A stretch of 64,000 nt of DNA from Entoloma clypeatum (Eukaryota > Basidiomycota > Agaricomycetes > Agaricales > Entolomataceae), in the NCBI GenBank assembly GCA_963565915.1, contig OY751487.1, positions 2,728,001-2,792,000 of the forward strand, read 5' to 3'. Each line of letters starts with the position of its first letter. Within the stretch, counting starts at the first letter, position 1. The translations under genes and the position numbers were made by a program. This document shows, one piece after another, positions 47,990 to 60,025 of the stretch. The notes under the pieces were generated by a model. That model searched no databases and was not told where the DNA came from. It worked only from the letters and a program-made list of their open reading frames with translations.

Positions 47990-50900
47990 TCAGTCATGGT
48001 TTTGAATTATATGGCAAACGAGGAGACTGACATTTTTTCGCTGGATCCCCAGCCAACTCGAAGGATCTGGTCGAGACAGATGTTGCGGTCCAAGATGTCC
48101 TCTCGCTCTCTGAATACCAATGTTGTGCACCGCGCTCAACATGAGCTCTTGTTCGCGACGATATCTCGCAATCAAGTCCGCCATCAGGCGCTAGATGGGT
48201 CGCAATCAGAGACTCCACATGATAAGAGTTAATTTCGGATACCTTCTGCCGAGCATTGTCTTCTTGCAAAACTTTGATTTCAGAGCGGAAACTAGCTTCG
48301 GCTTCCTCAAACATCTTCTATACAACGATGAAAAGCCTTGGACACCCTCTATGAGAGCCAAGACGTTACTCACAGGCGCCGAGGTGATACTTGCAGCATG
48401 TTGCTCTCTGAACAGCTTGTCCTGTGACTTTATAAACTAAATTCTCATGAATGTCTCGAACTTCGAGTCTTCACATAGATCAAGGCCAATACCTGCTTAG
48501 CTTTTGCTAGTTTCTCTTGAGTAGTCTTAATCGCTTCTTTCAAGCTGATGTTCTCCTCGTGGAGGGCTAACAATCGAGACTTGACCTCTTCTGGTATATC
48601 TTTGCCCGAAATTGACGCCCGAAGATCGCTATAAGGAGCCTGTGATCACAAAGGGGATGCATCAAAGGAATTATTACAGCACATACCCGATGTCTCTTTC
48701 CCTCTGAAGCATCTTTTCTCGATGTCCGATACCTTCGCTTTGAAGGCTGACTTTTTCGAGGAGCAGGGTATTGATCTGTTCAAGTTGCATACGATTTTTA
48801 TCATTCAGCTCCTTGTTCTGGTTAATCAGGCGATCAACATCAGCTTCGAGGCTTGCTTTGTCCTCGTTTACAGAGTCTCGGAGTGTTGCCAAAATATCGA
48901 GTTGGTCCCGATTGACGAGATTGACTAGACATTACGAAGTGAGCATCAATCACAATTCGACAGTCAATCAAAGAAACCACCAACGGTCTGATTTGGCAAT
49001 CGTCAACTCTCTGCTTTGAGCTTCAAAGTTGACCTCGAGCTCCGCATGCTCCTTGCGTAGCGCTTCGAGTTGCTCAACTGCCTCGTTTAAACACTGTCGC
49101 AAAGCTATCGCAGCCTCAGCCCTAGGATGTTTTAGAACGCCAGGAATTGCGAAAGCAAATGATCTCACCCATCGCCCAATGACTTTCCACTACGAATTTC
49201 GTCCAGGTTCCTCTGCAACACGAGCTTTTCGCGATGTGCGGCAAGGTAGTCGTTCTCGTACCGCGCTTTCATCCTATTTGCATCTTCCAGGAGATTCTCC
49301 AACACGAGCACTCGGCTTGCATCAACCTCGTTCTTCCTGACAGCCTCCAGTTCCCGGTTGAGCTTCTTGATCTGCAGCTTCAAATCAGTCATGGTTGTGC
49401 CTGTCACTGCATCGTCCAGCTCCCCGTCTAACCCAAGTCCTGCGTGATCGTCGCTTTCGGTGTCGCTCGTACTCCCACCATCCCCTATCAAGTCAGCCTC
49501 GGAGAGGTCGTCAGAAGGGTGAGGGGGGTCGACTTTTCCCCCAGCAGTTTTGTTTGAGCCCGAGGGTCTCTGTGACCTCAGTTCAAGTTCACGAACTCGC
49601 TCCTGGTATAAGTCCAACGTCTCTGCATCCTTTGCCCGTTCTTCCGCCATAATTTTGAGTTTTGTTCGGTTCTGTTCAAGTTCGAAATTGAGAGTTTCAA
49701 TTTCTTGCGACCGTGCCGAGTTTTTTGATTCCAAGTCAGCAATCTGATTTTTATATGACTCCATCAAAGGTTTGAACGCTGCAACTTTGCGATATTCCTC
49801 TTCCTGAGAGGCATTTTTATCGACCAAATCCGCGTTTTGTTTTTCCAATGCCTAGTATAATGTTTCAGTAGGAGGGAAAAACCTTGATGGAAACACAAGT
49901 ACCTTGACACGTTGGCGTAGGTCAGCTCCTTCCTGGAGTTTTTTCTTGTATTTCTCCATGACATTTTCGGTCTTTTGCAATTTATCCGCTGCATGACGGT
50001 ACCTATACCACAGACCATAACGATCAGATCGTCCCCGAGGCCTACAATATATGACCTACTCATCGAGTTGATCTTTAAGCTTCGCAGCTGAGTCGGCCTT
50101 GGGTTGTAGATCATCAATCTTCTTCGTGAGTTCGGTGACCAGATTAGTGTGCTTGTCCAGTTCGGTTTCCGTAATTGCGAGATTGTCTTCACTCTTTTGC
50201 CTAGATTACCACTTGAGAAAAAAAAAAAAAAGAGGAAATTCTCGTAGACGTAGATCTTACATACAGTTCAGCCCTTAGCCTTTCAATCTCAGCCCTCATG
50301 ATCCCGTCCGCTTTTTCATTGCGCCTCGTCTCTACCTCCCGGCTCAACTGCCTGAAGCGTGCTAATGCGTCGTCCTTCTCATGCAGAATGTCATCATAGT
50401 TTGTTTGAAGAACGCGATGCTCCTCCATCAACGCTTCATATACTTTCTGGAGAGTCTCCTTTTCGGAAAAGACTTGACTTCGTTCGGATTGTATACGGTA
50501 GTAATGATCATCCCTGGGCAACGTTTCGTGAGGACAGGAATGAGAGGCGAAGACAAGACATACTCCGTCATGTTGGGGTCTCCTGTGTCGTCATTACCAG
50601 ATGTCGTGATGCGGGCCATGACCTAAGTTGAACTATGAGTCTGCCGGAAGAGATGACCTGAAAAGAGTAGGCGCACTTGTTCAATCGCTCTCATCAGATG
50701 GTGCTGGTTTGTCTCACTCAATCCTTGAATTTTGTCAATGAACTGTTTATTCTGTTCGCATTGTACCCCGATGGCGATGGTCAGGCGACACATAACAAGT
50801 GTCGCCGAAAGGTTGTGGTCCTTCGCGATCGCTTGCAAGTCCGGTACATCTAAGGCGCCTGTTGGTTTCTGGAGGACTTCGGCGAAGTACTGGGTCATCA

Positions 50901-51188
50901 GGCGATACAGACGCTTCAAGGCGCTGAAGCGTAGGACCCAGTTTTCGGAGGGTTGTGCGGATGGTCGTGTTGGTTGACGGAAATAGTCTGAGTCTCTGTG
51001 GTTTCAGGTAGATTGTAGCTGTTTGGGACAATTTCGAGAATTTATACACACACGAGAGAGAGGACCTCGAAGAGAGCAGCACCATCGCTAAGATCGGAAA
51101 CTGTCGTTACAGGCCGAGAGAGACTGAACGTTGAGAAGAAGCTGAAGAATGCTTCAATCTCCTTGTGCTGTTGCGACGGATCCAGCAT
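47990..51188 (-). CDS. Hook-family dynein adaptor (HOOK domain plus long coiled coil)
   Basis: The start MLDPSQQHKEIEAFFSFF with LSDGAALFEVLSLV and the following helical block (KRLYRLMTQYFAEVL, AKDHNLSATLVMCRLTIAIG, IQGLSETNQHHLMRAIEQV) is the calponin-like HOOK domain. The rest, about 600-700 residues, is heptad-rich coiled coil (SREVETRRNEKADGIMRAEI, ELEQNRTKLKIMAEERAKDA). An acidic Ser-rich break lies near 49425-49520 (DDLSEADLIGDGG). The C-terminal tail LIARYRREQELMLSAVHNIG is the conserved end segment of fungal Hooks. In filamentous fungi Hook links early endosomes to dynein and kinesin-3. About ten introns; the stop at 47990 is 77 bp away from nothing else on this strand, while its ATG is 77 bp below the RING gene stop. 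Confidence 0.9.
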
Positions 51189-51265
51189 GATGTCTGACGA
51201 GAAGAACGGTTGAGGAGATAACGTAAGTAATTCTAATTATTTACTCTATACGAGTACATCGTCGT

Positions 51266-52452
51266 TCATTTGAAACACCCACGACTCCTTGATCCAAGCT
51301 GAACCGTCTTGGTCGGATGCCCTTGCTTGTCCAGTGCTATGGGGAACACGTCACTCAGTCTATCTGCAACAGGCTTCCGTTTCTTTGGAAGCTGCCATTC
51401 GGATCCAAACACGCCAGGTAGGGGCATAGCATCGAAATCACGCTCCGAAAAGCTGGCATGGTTTGTTGACCCCGAAACGTCGCATGGAGTGCCAGTTCGT
51501 GGGGTCGGCGCCAGGTCCGGTATCTTCATTTTCCCTGCTTGATATAATGACAATCGCGTTTTCAGAGCTTTAATCTTCTCCGTCTGTTTATGCGCCTGGC
51601 AAGAAGAGATTCAGACAACCTATGACAACATGCACAAATTATTCACCATTTCACCATGTCCATGTAGTTGGCCTTTGTACCGACGAACGTTTTCTTCCAT
51701 CTCCGCCATAGTCGCTTTGCATGTTTTCAGCTCTTCACGAACGAGTGCTAGATCTTCGCTAGCTGTTTCTGCCAGCACAAGGGCCTGTTCAAGTTCGTCC
51801 TTTCTTTGCTGGAGGGCCGACCGCATTGCTGCCAACTCGTCCTCGAGGGGTTGCACCCGTTGCAGACTTGTTTTTAAGGCGTTCTTTTCACGGTGACACC
51901 TCTCAAGGTCGATACGCATGGAAGCGATTTGTTCCGCCTGGTTTTTCACCTCGCTGAAAATGGGTACGATCCTATTCTTGAAGTCATCGACGGCGTTAAG
52001 GACTTGAGCCTGCATCACGGAAGGCCATCTTAATCGAGATGAAAAGGTTGCAAGGTCCAAACATACCACCAGGTCTTCCCTACCTCCCACCTCGTTGGCT
52101 ACGCTCTCGATTTTCTTGGCAGCTTTTTTGACACTGACCAACTTTGAGTCTTTGTCCATCCTATTCAATCCATCTACCAAGGTCGTCGCGGCGGCAGTTT
52201 GTGGATTTGACCAGGTGATTTCGAGAAAGACAGGATGGGTGTCTTTACGGCGAAGTTGGGCGCGACAATGGGCGCAAACGGGATTGTGCCGGAATAGATT
52301 ATCGATACAGGTGATACAGAAACCATGGCCTGTGTCATAGAGACTGTGTAAAATCGATCGCTGGTCGAGGTGGAGGACTTGCCACAGGGGAAGAAACGGA
52401 AATTCATGACGGGATAGTCAGCAAAACATATTTGACAACGAAGAAAGGCCAT
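51266..52452 (-). CDS. RING-finger coiled-coil protein, possibly a TRAIP-type E3 ligase
   Basis: The RING-HC finger opens the protein: CQIC, then CGHGFCITC, then CAHC, after joining exon 1 (52452-52383) to exon 2 (from 52329) across an intron whose donor is GCAAGT. A heptad-rich region follows (DDFKNRIVPIFSEVKNQAEQ, RIDLERCHREKNALKTSLQR). The tail is Pro/Lys-rich (PKKRKPVADRLSDVFP) and may include a nuclear localisation signal. An N-terminal RING followed by coiled coil resembles TRAIP, which ubiquitinates the replisome at stalled forks, but I cannot identify its PCNA-binding box, so the assignment is tentative. Exons end at 51266 (stop). Spacing is 44 bp from the VPS25 stop and 77 bp to the HOOK start. 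Confidence 0.82.
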
Positions 52453-52456
52453 GCAT

Positions 52457-52462
52457 CACGTG
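52457..52462. promoter_or_regulatory. CACGTG within the 44-bp VPS25/RING-gene gap
   Basis: The hexamer sits five bases before the RING gene ATG, inside the only noncoding DNA between the two genes. Confidence 0.4.
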
Positions 52463-52496
52463 GGCAGATGAAAAGATCATGGATCGATTATGAGAG

Positions 52497-53272
52497 TCAA
52501 CCTACAAACATCCTCACACCCTCAATCCCAATCATTTGAGCCCTTCCTGTCCGCGTGAGGACCGATATCGCTCGACGTAACAACGGGACAGGTATCCCAG
52601 ACAACTCCGACTCAAAGGGCGGGTCGGTGATATCATATAACGTCAGTATGGTGTTCAGTTGTCCCGTCTCCGTCGCCTGGAAAGAGGGATGCATAATGAG
52701 GGAAAAGAAAAGGGCTAGTAGATGCGCTCTCGTTACCCAAGTGTGAAGGGCCTCGGCCCACTCTTCGGGGAGTCGCCAGTAGAGTAAGACCGCTCGAGTT
52801 TGTTTCGATGGTTCGTAGGCTGCGACGTTCTGTGAAACCATCGTTGCAAGCAAATGGGTCAAGTGAGATGGGAGGACTTTTCCTGTCGGAACATATTCAG
52901 GTATCGTTGTGTAGTTTGACTTTCTCCGAACGTACGATTGATACGCTCGTTGCGCAAGACTTGGTCCCAATCGCTTCCTGAAGCCTCCGCATCTTCAACA
53001 CGAAGCACAAACAGCTTCCGATGGCGTGCATAGGCAAGGATCAAACGGATCCATTGTTCGGTTGCTATAGAATTGGTAGCAGGATTAGGTTGCTCCCTGG
53101 GTCAAGTTAATAACGGCAAAGTGCACGACAAGGGTGGTGCACTCTGACGTGAAGAAAGGAGGTGCTGAGTGAATTGATGGCAATAAAAAGCCTAGACGGG
53201 TCGATTGAGGATGGAAAACATTTGTTGAAGGGAGGACTTACTAGATGCTGTAGTGTGGACGGTGAAAGACAT
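52497..53272 (-). CDS. VPS25: ESCRT-II subunit Vps25 (186 aa)
   Basis: Five exons: 53272-53242, 53191-53149, 53096-52936, 52882-52737, 52676-52497. The N-terminal PPFFTEQPNPAT matches the PPFFTxQPN motif of Vps25, and two winged-helix domains follow: EQWIRLILAYARHRKLF, then LLYWRLPEEWAEALHTW with LNTILTLYDIT and PVPLLRRAISVLTRTGRAQM. Two copies of Vps25 in ESCRT-II recruit Vps20 and nucleate ESCRT-III on endosomes. The N-terminal residues before the motif are the least certain. The stop is followed 44 bp later by the RING gene's ATG on the same strand. Confidence 0.93.
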
Positions 53273-53637
53273 ATGAACCAGCGGACCTTTATTGGGATGG
53301 ACATTTTCATTAAGCTATAGTATGGCTAATATACTATTTTGTCGCGAATTGCACAGGTTCCATGCGTTTGCACCGCTCACCTTGTGCGTTGATTGACACA
53401 TGGCATGCAGGACATAAGTAGCTCTCATTTGAATTCTGAACAACTCAGCCACAAAAATGAAACATCCCCAAGGCGTTGTTGCATGCTAGTCGAATATTCC
53501 AAACGGTCACGCTGAAGCGTCAGGGTATCATTTCAAAAAACAAAGTGTCCAATGGTGGTGGTCATGTCAATTATCATCGCTCTGATCATCTAAAAACGCC
53601 GTTATGCTTTGGAGAGCATTGCGCTGTATATCTGATA
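53273..53637. other. Intergenic region upstream of VPS25
   Basis: 365 bp between the HIRIP3-like stop and the VPS25 start. A TAATATACTA stretch near 53323-53334 is the only TATA-like sequence. No ORF or repeat recognised. Confidence 0.45.
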
Positions 53638-55081
53638 TCACTGGCAGGAGTTCATTGATAAGATGACGATGCCCACCTTGCGTTTCGCTGGCCGTGCGTC
53701 TTTTTCGGATTCCGAGTCCTCATCCTCTGGTATTGAAGTTCTCTGCTCTTTTCGCATAACAGACTGCTCGAAAGACTTGACATCCTCTGCAAAATCATCA
53801 TCAGTACTTCATTCAGGTTTCGGACCGATAATTGGCAGATTTGAAGATGTAGTAGTAGGTTGCATACCCAACTCCTGAGCCAGCTCTCGCTGTTCCTTGA
53901 TCCGCTTGGCCAGTTCAAGACTGTACCTTCCAGTCATTCCCAGTTCCCTGAGTATTTCTTTCAATTTTTTGATTTCTTGCAAAGGGCCGTCACATCCCTG
54001 AAGGACCTTCGACCACACTTTGCGAACTCCACATGCCAACACAAGAGACTAGTCAATCCACAGTCAGTGCCTTGTTCAACGCGCTATCAAACAAGAAACG
54101 CTCACCTTCAATCGTTTGACCGTTGCCTCATCCTTACTCAGCTCCCCTTTTGACTTCTGTTTTCCCTCCTTCCGCATGGTCTTTGTGTCATCCTATAGTT
54201 TCAAATGCAAGGTGAGAAGAGTTTCACCTTTTCTTGTTTCTGACCCTTCTTTTGCACCTCCTTTCGACCAAAGTAAATTAATATCATGGGGAATGAGATA
54301 CTGTCCGGAAGACTCACCTTGTTGGACGACTCCCTTTTCTTCGCCGACTGAGCCTTCTTACCCTGGCCTTCCACCTTTCGCCGTTTCGCAACCTTTACGG
54401 ATTCATCCTTCAAAACAACCTTTCTTTTAAAAGATGATTCTCGAGTTGGGATGAACAGATATATACATCCGCGGATTCATCATCCTCCACCTTCGCTTTA
54501 GACGACTTGCGATCCAAAGGACTAGGCTCCAACTGCCCCTCGTCTTCCATACCCGAAGAATCGACCGTCTCCTGGATTGCGAACAAGTAAACGGTCTGCA
54601 GAAAAAGAGCAAGAGACGACTCGCACAGCTGATTTGTACTGTTTCTTGCTCTCGGCTTTCCGACGCTTGTTGTTCGACACAGGTTTTGTAGTTGATTTGC
54701 TGACCGACTCGTCCACCCCTTCACGCGAGGAGCTTCCCTCTGCTGCGGTTTCTCCTGAAGTATTTCGTTGGTCAGCTGCCTCCTGAGAGATGAGGCAACA
54801 ATTCTGTCAACAACCTGCCTGTGTTATACATGACCAGGTACCCACCATGATCGCCGCCTTTAACGGTCGTTTATATTCTTTAGCCCTCAGCACCCCAGAT
54901 TCGAGGTTGTATTGATCTTCGGTCTTTGCAAGAACAGCAAGGACAGTGATAGTGCTGACCGGAGTCAGCATATGCCTTCGTTTGAGAAAGGTATAACTTG
55001 CTTGAATGTGCCATCTTGAATGGCATCGTGTACTATCGACTTGACAGCTTCTTCGAGCTCTGCCAGACAGGGCATCGACAT
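53638..55081 (-). CDS. HIRIP3-like histone chaperone (CHZ-type domain)
   Basis: The C-terminal block LACGVRKVWSKVL ... LKEILRELGMTGRYSLELAKRIKEQRELAQEL matches the conserved domain of HIRIP3, which binds H2A and the HIRA pathway. Before it are long Lys/Ser/Glu-rich stretches with nuclear-localisation character (VAKRRKVEGQGKKAQSAKKR, NNKRRKAESKKQYKSA). The N terminus (MSMPCLAELEEAVKSIVHDA, then VLAVLAKTEDQYNLESGVLR) resembles a DEK-C-like helical module; the join between these two pieces is unresolved, so the true start could instead be an ATG near 54970. An acidic tail (EDEDSESEKD) precedes the stop. Two ACGCGT boxes lie just upstream. Confidence 0.62.
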
Positions 55082-55102
55082 GATAGCACGGGTCGTCACG
55101 GA

Positions 55103-55120
55103 ACGCGTGACATAACGCGT
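55103..55120. promoter_or_regulatory. Paired ACGCGT (MCB-type) boxes before the HIRIP3-like gene
   Basis: ACGCGT at 55103-55108 and 55115-55120, twelve bases apart, in the 68-bp gap after YME2. Such boxes bind MBF (Mbp1/Swi6) and mark G1/S genes, which fits a histone chaperone. Confidence 0.5.
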
Positions 55121-55149
55121 GTACACTCAAGTCACAAGTACACTAAGTA

Positions 55150-58100
55150 CTAACCCCCTTTAGCTAATATTTTCTTCAGCTCCTTATTTTTCAGCTCCAG
55201 TGCCTCAATCTTGCCCTCGGCAACCAACATTTTCTCGGTCAAATATCTCACCCTCGCAGCCGTCGCCCTCTTCCGTCCAAGCCCTAATATCCACCACGGT
55301 CGAGGCTCCAAGGCAGTGGTCCCTTTCAATGTCGTAAGCTCCTCCTCACACTCATGAACCGTCTTCTCAGATGATGCGATCACTTTTTCATTGAACGCAA
55401 TATCTTGGGTAGCGTGAAAGATGGGGTCTATTCGCGTAGCGCCCCCAATCAGAATTTGACGAGAAATAATCAGTGCAACATACCCTTGACCAACCGCTCA
55501 AAAACCCATCTCAAAACTGGCCTTCCGGGTTTTATAGTCGATGCACGACCTATTGACACGAGGTCAGTCTATTGTCGTACCTCCCAGAAGCCCACTGCTC
55601 ACCGTCTTGGGTGCTGACAGATATGATTTCCGCATGTTCCATGCTTCGAAGCGCAGTTTCGTCGCCCTTGAAGGGGAAATTTAGAAGCACATCGTAGTAC
55701 GGAACCTGTAAATCCACAGCATCGGATTGTCTACTGGAATCAAGCCAAACTCTACTTACCTCGGTGCGTTTCGCTAGCAGTTTTGCAACTCTCCACGCCT
55801 GCTCCCGAGTCCATGGCAAGCTTTTGGCGTCATCAATGTCATCGCCAAAGGCATTTTTTCTGAGCTCCTCGACACCACGATTGATGATATCGTCTACCGC
55901 GTCATCGACACGCTGACCATTGCGTACTCTATGGATGAGCTGAAGACAGGACGTGGTCAATGTTTTGAAGAACTCCAAAAAAAAAATGAACGACTCACGC
56001 TGGCAAGGTCGCTGGCACGCCCACCCAAGCGCTCTATGCAAGCTACTTGTGCTGGCGTTAAATCTATTTGTATGTCTGCATCTTGCAATTTCTGTTGCAC
56101 AAAGGAGACCGAGCTTCGAGGATCCGCATCGGAAAGCGCGACAGAAACGAGCGGCTTGGCGCGCAATTCTGAACCACATCCAAATGGGGTTACAGAGCAT
56201 CTCACTCATGTTTTTGTCAGACATGCATACCTCTGGCCAGCAATTTAGAATTCTCGCGATTGTCGCTGAGCACGATGACATGTGCAATCTACGGCATGAG
56301 AGTTCAAGTAAACCGGGGAAGAAGAGAGGGATTGAATGAACTTGATTCTCGGCCAGCATTGCCGCCCACCGTGCCAACACTGACAAAATTTGATCGTCAC
56401 GGCTTGAGCCTACTTTTGCGGCATAGTTGCGAATCACGACGACTGGCAGCGCTCCTACTGCTTCCATTTCCTCCTTGGTTTTCTGCTTCCTAGCAAAGTC
56501 TCGCCCATTTTCCTCGGGGTGTTCTTCCATACGCAAGAGGGGGAGGCCATCGCCATCTGCAATCAATTCATCACCGACCCCAAGTTCGCTTATAACACCG
56601 TTTCCAGCGACACAGTCAAGCCGCCCGTCATGCCAAATTCCCATTAGGATCTTATCTCTCTTCCTAGCATCGGCTTCCTGTTGTACGAGCTCAAGCTCCA
56701 ACGTTTTGAGCTTCCGCTTTATACTAGCGCGGTGAGAAGAGGTGACAGCTTTCAGGGCTGTCGCCACAACAGTAAGGATCTGTTGGAGCTGGTCCGAAAG
56801 AGAAGAACTGAGGCCAGCTGGGGATATGGCGGATTCAGATGCTGCCCAAGGGTGGCGGAATGCACGGGAGATACTATACCTTTTTGGCCAATCAAGCCGA
56901 CGCTAGCCAGATCAATGAGGTTGTTGACGGAAGCCAAAAAGGTGAAGACGGGCCGATAGCCTGTTTGAAGTGCGAGGGACGCAATGACTTGTGTGTCTGA
57001 AGTTGCCTTCTGTAATTCTCGGCAATCAATGACGAGAGTGGTCCTGTACATGAAGCATGAAGAGGGGAACCGGGAAACATATCATCTACGCACCGATGGG
57101 AATCTTTGAGAACGGCATTGACGATTTCGGTTTTTCCACTGCCTTGTGGGCCATGGATAAATGCGACGGAATCTAGAAGCCGCATCGATGAATTCAGATG
57201 TGCTGTGTGTCAAAAGAGAAGGTGGCGCACTCGGAAAGTCGGTAAGATAGGACCTGATGACAGCGGCAGCTTCATCTCTGTCCCGCCAGATATGTTCTGG
57301 GGATGAAGTGACCTGTGCGGCAGAAGTATTCCACGTGCTTGAAAGGCGATCAATGGTGTTTATACGTAGCCATCTATAGAACTTGGATTCTGGTGAGATT
57401 GAGGTCAGGTAGGTATAGATGGCACTAAGGAAAAGAGGTAGGGGGGGTACCGCGGATGTTGAAAGAATCCTCTAATTTGGCTTGTACCATCAAGGAACGG
57501 ATGGGGTCAAAGACCTAAGTAGTGAGGGAACGAATTAGACTAGACGAGTTTTGTGAAGATTTTGGGAGACGAACGGTATAGGTGAGTGAGCCGAGCAAGA
57601 AGATGAGGATGGGCAGGGTGATCTTGGGATGGCTGGACATCCAATCACGAATGAGGTGGGGCTGTACTGGACGCTGGTAGGCAGTGCGAATTCGAGTGCG
57701 AATGGCGGTAGCGGGGGTGTCTGTTGGGGAGGAGACGGTAAAGCCGGAGAGGACATTGCGTGCGATGGTAGCGGAACGTATGCGGTTGAAAGTGATGGCG
57801 GAGGAACGGAGGCCGCCAGGGGGAGCGGGGAGAGGCGGGGAGAGATTACTGATGCGACCATAAGGCTGCGATGGAAGAAGAATGATGATAAGAGGAGGGA
57901 GGGAAAGGGGACGGACGCGAAAGATGTGATATAGAGACTGTTCCTCGAGATCAGGACCGTCGAAGGCAACGTTTACGATGGGCGAAGCAAACCGGTTCAT
58001 GTCCTGGGAAGGCGGGAAGAAAAAGAAAGAAAAAGAAAACAGGTAGAATTGAGGATTACCTCGATCCAGGGGGTGCCTCTGACGAGCCAAAAGTGGCCAC

Positions 58101-58553
58101 GAGGGAGGCCGAGCCAGGAAGGGAGGGGACCATGTACATCGATGAGGTCGTCTAGTTGGGCGTTGATGGAGTGGAGGGCGGTGTCGGTGTCGGTGTCGGT
58201 GTCTGGGGCGGTGTAGGTAAAGTGGACAAAGACGCCGCCGTCCTTGTGGTACGGGTGGAGGGACAGGACGGTGAAGCTGTGAGCGTCGACTGCGTCGAGG
58301 CGAGCCTTCAGCGTGGCGAGGAGGGATTCCTCGCGGACAAGGCCGACATAGTGACGGAGACTGATATCACAAGTATGGTGAGGAGTGTGGCAGGACGGAA
58401 CACAGTTTAGACGCACTCCCATCGTGCGACCCGGATAGGGAACAGCGAGTCAACAAAGAGCCAACCACGGCGGGCGGTGGCGTCGGTGGAGAGCGTTGAC
58501 ACCGTCGGATGGAGTGCGCGGACGACGCGGAGGCTGGGGACGACGGTGAGCAT
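55150..58553 (-). CDS. YME2: Mitochondrial inner-membrane nucleoid protein Yme2 (RNA12 family)
   Basis: The N terminus is a mitochondrial-type presequence (MLTVVPSLRVVRALHP). After an intron, WDLRHYVGLVREESLL opens the conserved N-terminal region. An RRM-like segment (NVAFDGPDLEEQSLYHIF ... ITFNRIRSATIARNVL) precedes a transmembrane helix (ITLPILIFLLGSLTYTV). The matrix/intermembrane ATPase domain has Walker A FIHGPQGSGKTEIVNAVL and RVWLDSSRQ nearby, and a C-terminal coiled coil (VRYLTEKMLVAEGKIEALEL) ends the protein. Yme2 influences mtDNA stability and escape in yeast. A DTDTDTDT repeat near 58180-58205 is encoded by a GTGTCG microsatellite. About eight introns; not all fixed. Confidence 0.88.
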
Positions 58554-58701
58554 GGTTTGAAGGAAGAAGAATGTGACGTCAGAGCCGATAATGCCGGACA
58601 AGGAGAGATCTGATCGGCGATGGACTGGACGATCTTTGGCATGCTACTACTTGAACTTTTATTATTTAAAATTATGCTCATCCACTGTGTTCCCCTTCAA
58701 A
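58554..58701. promoter_or_regulatory. Bidirectional promoter between YME2 and the UbiA gene (148 bp)
   Basis: An A+T-rich block (TTTTATTATTTAAAATTATG, 58657-58676) stands about 30-45 bp from the UbiA start and may act as a TATA-like region. Both genes act in mitochondria if the assignments are right. Confidence 0.5.
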
Positions 58702-60025
58702 ATGTCTGGCCCAGGCCCCCTCAGCTCACAGATCATGGCTCTCCGTCCAAAACTCGTCGCCGCCCTCCACCCCCATCTCCCCACTTTCACCGACCTCCGC
58801 GCCTGCTGGCAGCTCTGTCGCTTGCACAACAACATCGGCTTCTGGGTCGTCTGGCTTCCCACCGGTAACATACCTCCTTCTCTCCGTAGCTGACTCTCAT
58901 CCCATTCAAAGCCTGGTCCATCACCATGGTCTACCACGCCCAACCACAGATCTCCGCCACCGTCGCTCTCACCCGTCTGGCCGCCTATGTCCCACTATGC
59001 TTCGGCATAAAGTCTCTCGTAAATCCCCCTTTCCAGTCCTCTCCTCCACCCACTTACACCTGACTTAGATTATGACCATCGATGACATTCTCGATGCCGA
59101 TATAGATGGCCTCGTCCAACGCACAAAAGACCGCCCCCTTCCCAGCGGCGCAATTTCGCTTCAGCGGGCCTGGATCTTCTTCGCCATCCAGGTCCTCGTT
59201 GGCGTTTACCTTGCTTTCACTTACTTATCCCCTCGCGCGTCTGTAATTTTCCTCTTCCCCACTTCTTCTCCACCTCTTAACCCTGCCATCTTCCAGCCTC
59301 AACGTATCCATGTTTGTCTGGCCGATATACATCATTTATCCGACCTGCAAGGCACGCCACTTATTTATCCTCCCACTGCTCTCACTTCCCACCTGACAAT
59401 CTTATTTTTCTTAGCGCTGGATGAGCTTTGCCCCTATCCCATTGGTATTTCCTAATTTCTAAACCTCCTACGCTTTCCCAACTCATCCTCCAACGTCAGG
59501 GTATCATGTTCAAAGTTGGAATCTTCATGGGCTGGTGTGATCTCACCTCCGACGGAACCGTTCCCTGGTCTATTCTCCTTCCAGTTTACATAGGGGCTTG
59601 CTTATGGACTATCACTTATGAGACCATTTATCAGCACCAAGTACGTTCCTCTTCGCCGAATTACAAATACCTTGCCCATTCAACTCCTTTTACTACAGGA
59701 CAAGCTCGACGACATCAAAATCGGCATCCATTCCCCCGCCCTCTTCTGTGGGGAATATACCATCCCGATTACCACCCTCACCGCATTGGGCTTCCTCACC
59801 CTTTTGACTTATGGCGGCTACATGAATAACCATGGACCGCTCTTCTACGCTGGCGTCGCCGCCGCCGCATGCCTCTTGATTCCACAGCTGCTCGCCACGG
59901 ACGTTGACTGCCCTGATGATTGTCGCAAGCTGTTCCTGGGAACCCCGGTCGTCGGCAAAGTCATCCTCACCGGATTCTTCCTCGACGTTCTTTCGCACCG
60001 TCTGATCAACGGTCTTCCCTTGTGA
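58702..60025 (+). CDS. UbiA-family prenyltransferase, Coq2-like (330 aa)
   Basis: Seven exons: 58702-58864, 58912-59018, 59069-59238, 59297-59351, 59415-59444, 59500-59640, 59699-60025. Membrane helices dominate. The two Asp-rich sites are present: DDILDADIDGLVQRTKDRP (the NDxxDxxxD site, here starting D instead of N) and YQHQDKLDDIKIGIHS. The family joins a polyprenyl diphosphate to 4-hydroxybenzoate in ubiquinone synthesis; fungal meroterpenoid enzymes share the fold, but the housekeeping neighbours argue against a metabolite cluster. There is no obvious mitochondrial presequence. Intron 4 (59352-59414) starts GCACGC, and exon 5 is only 30 nt. Confidence 0.87.

Noticed and set aside
58702..60025. 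Secondary-metabolite cluster around the prenyltransferase
   Set aside because: Neighbours are Yme2 and a nucleoporin; no terpene cyclase, P450 or polyketide synthase is present.
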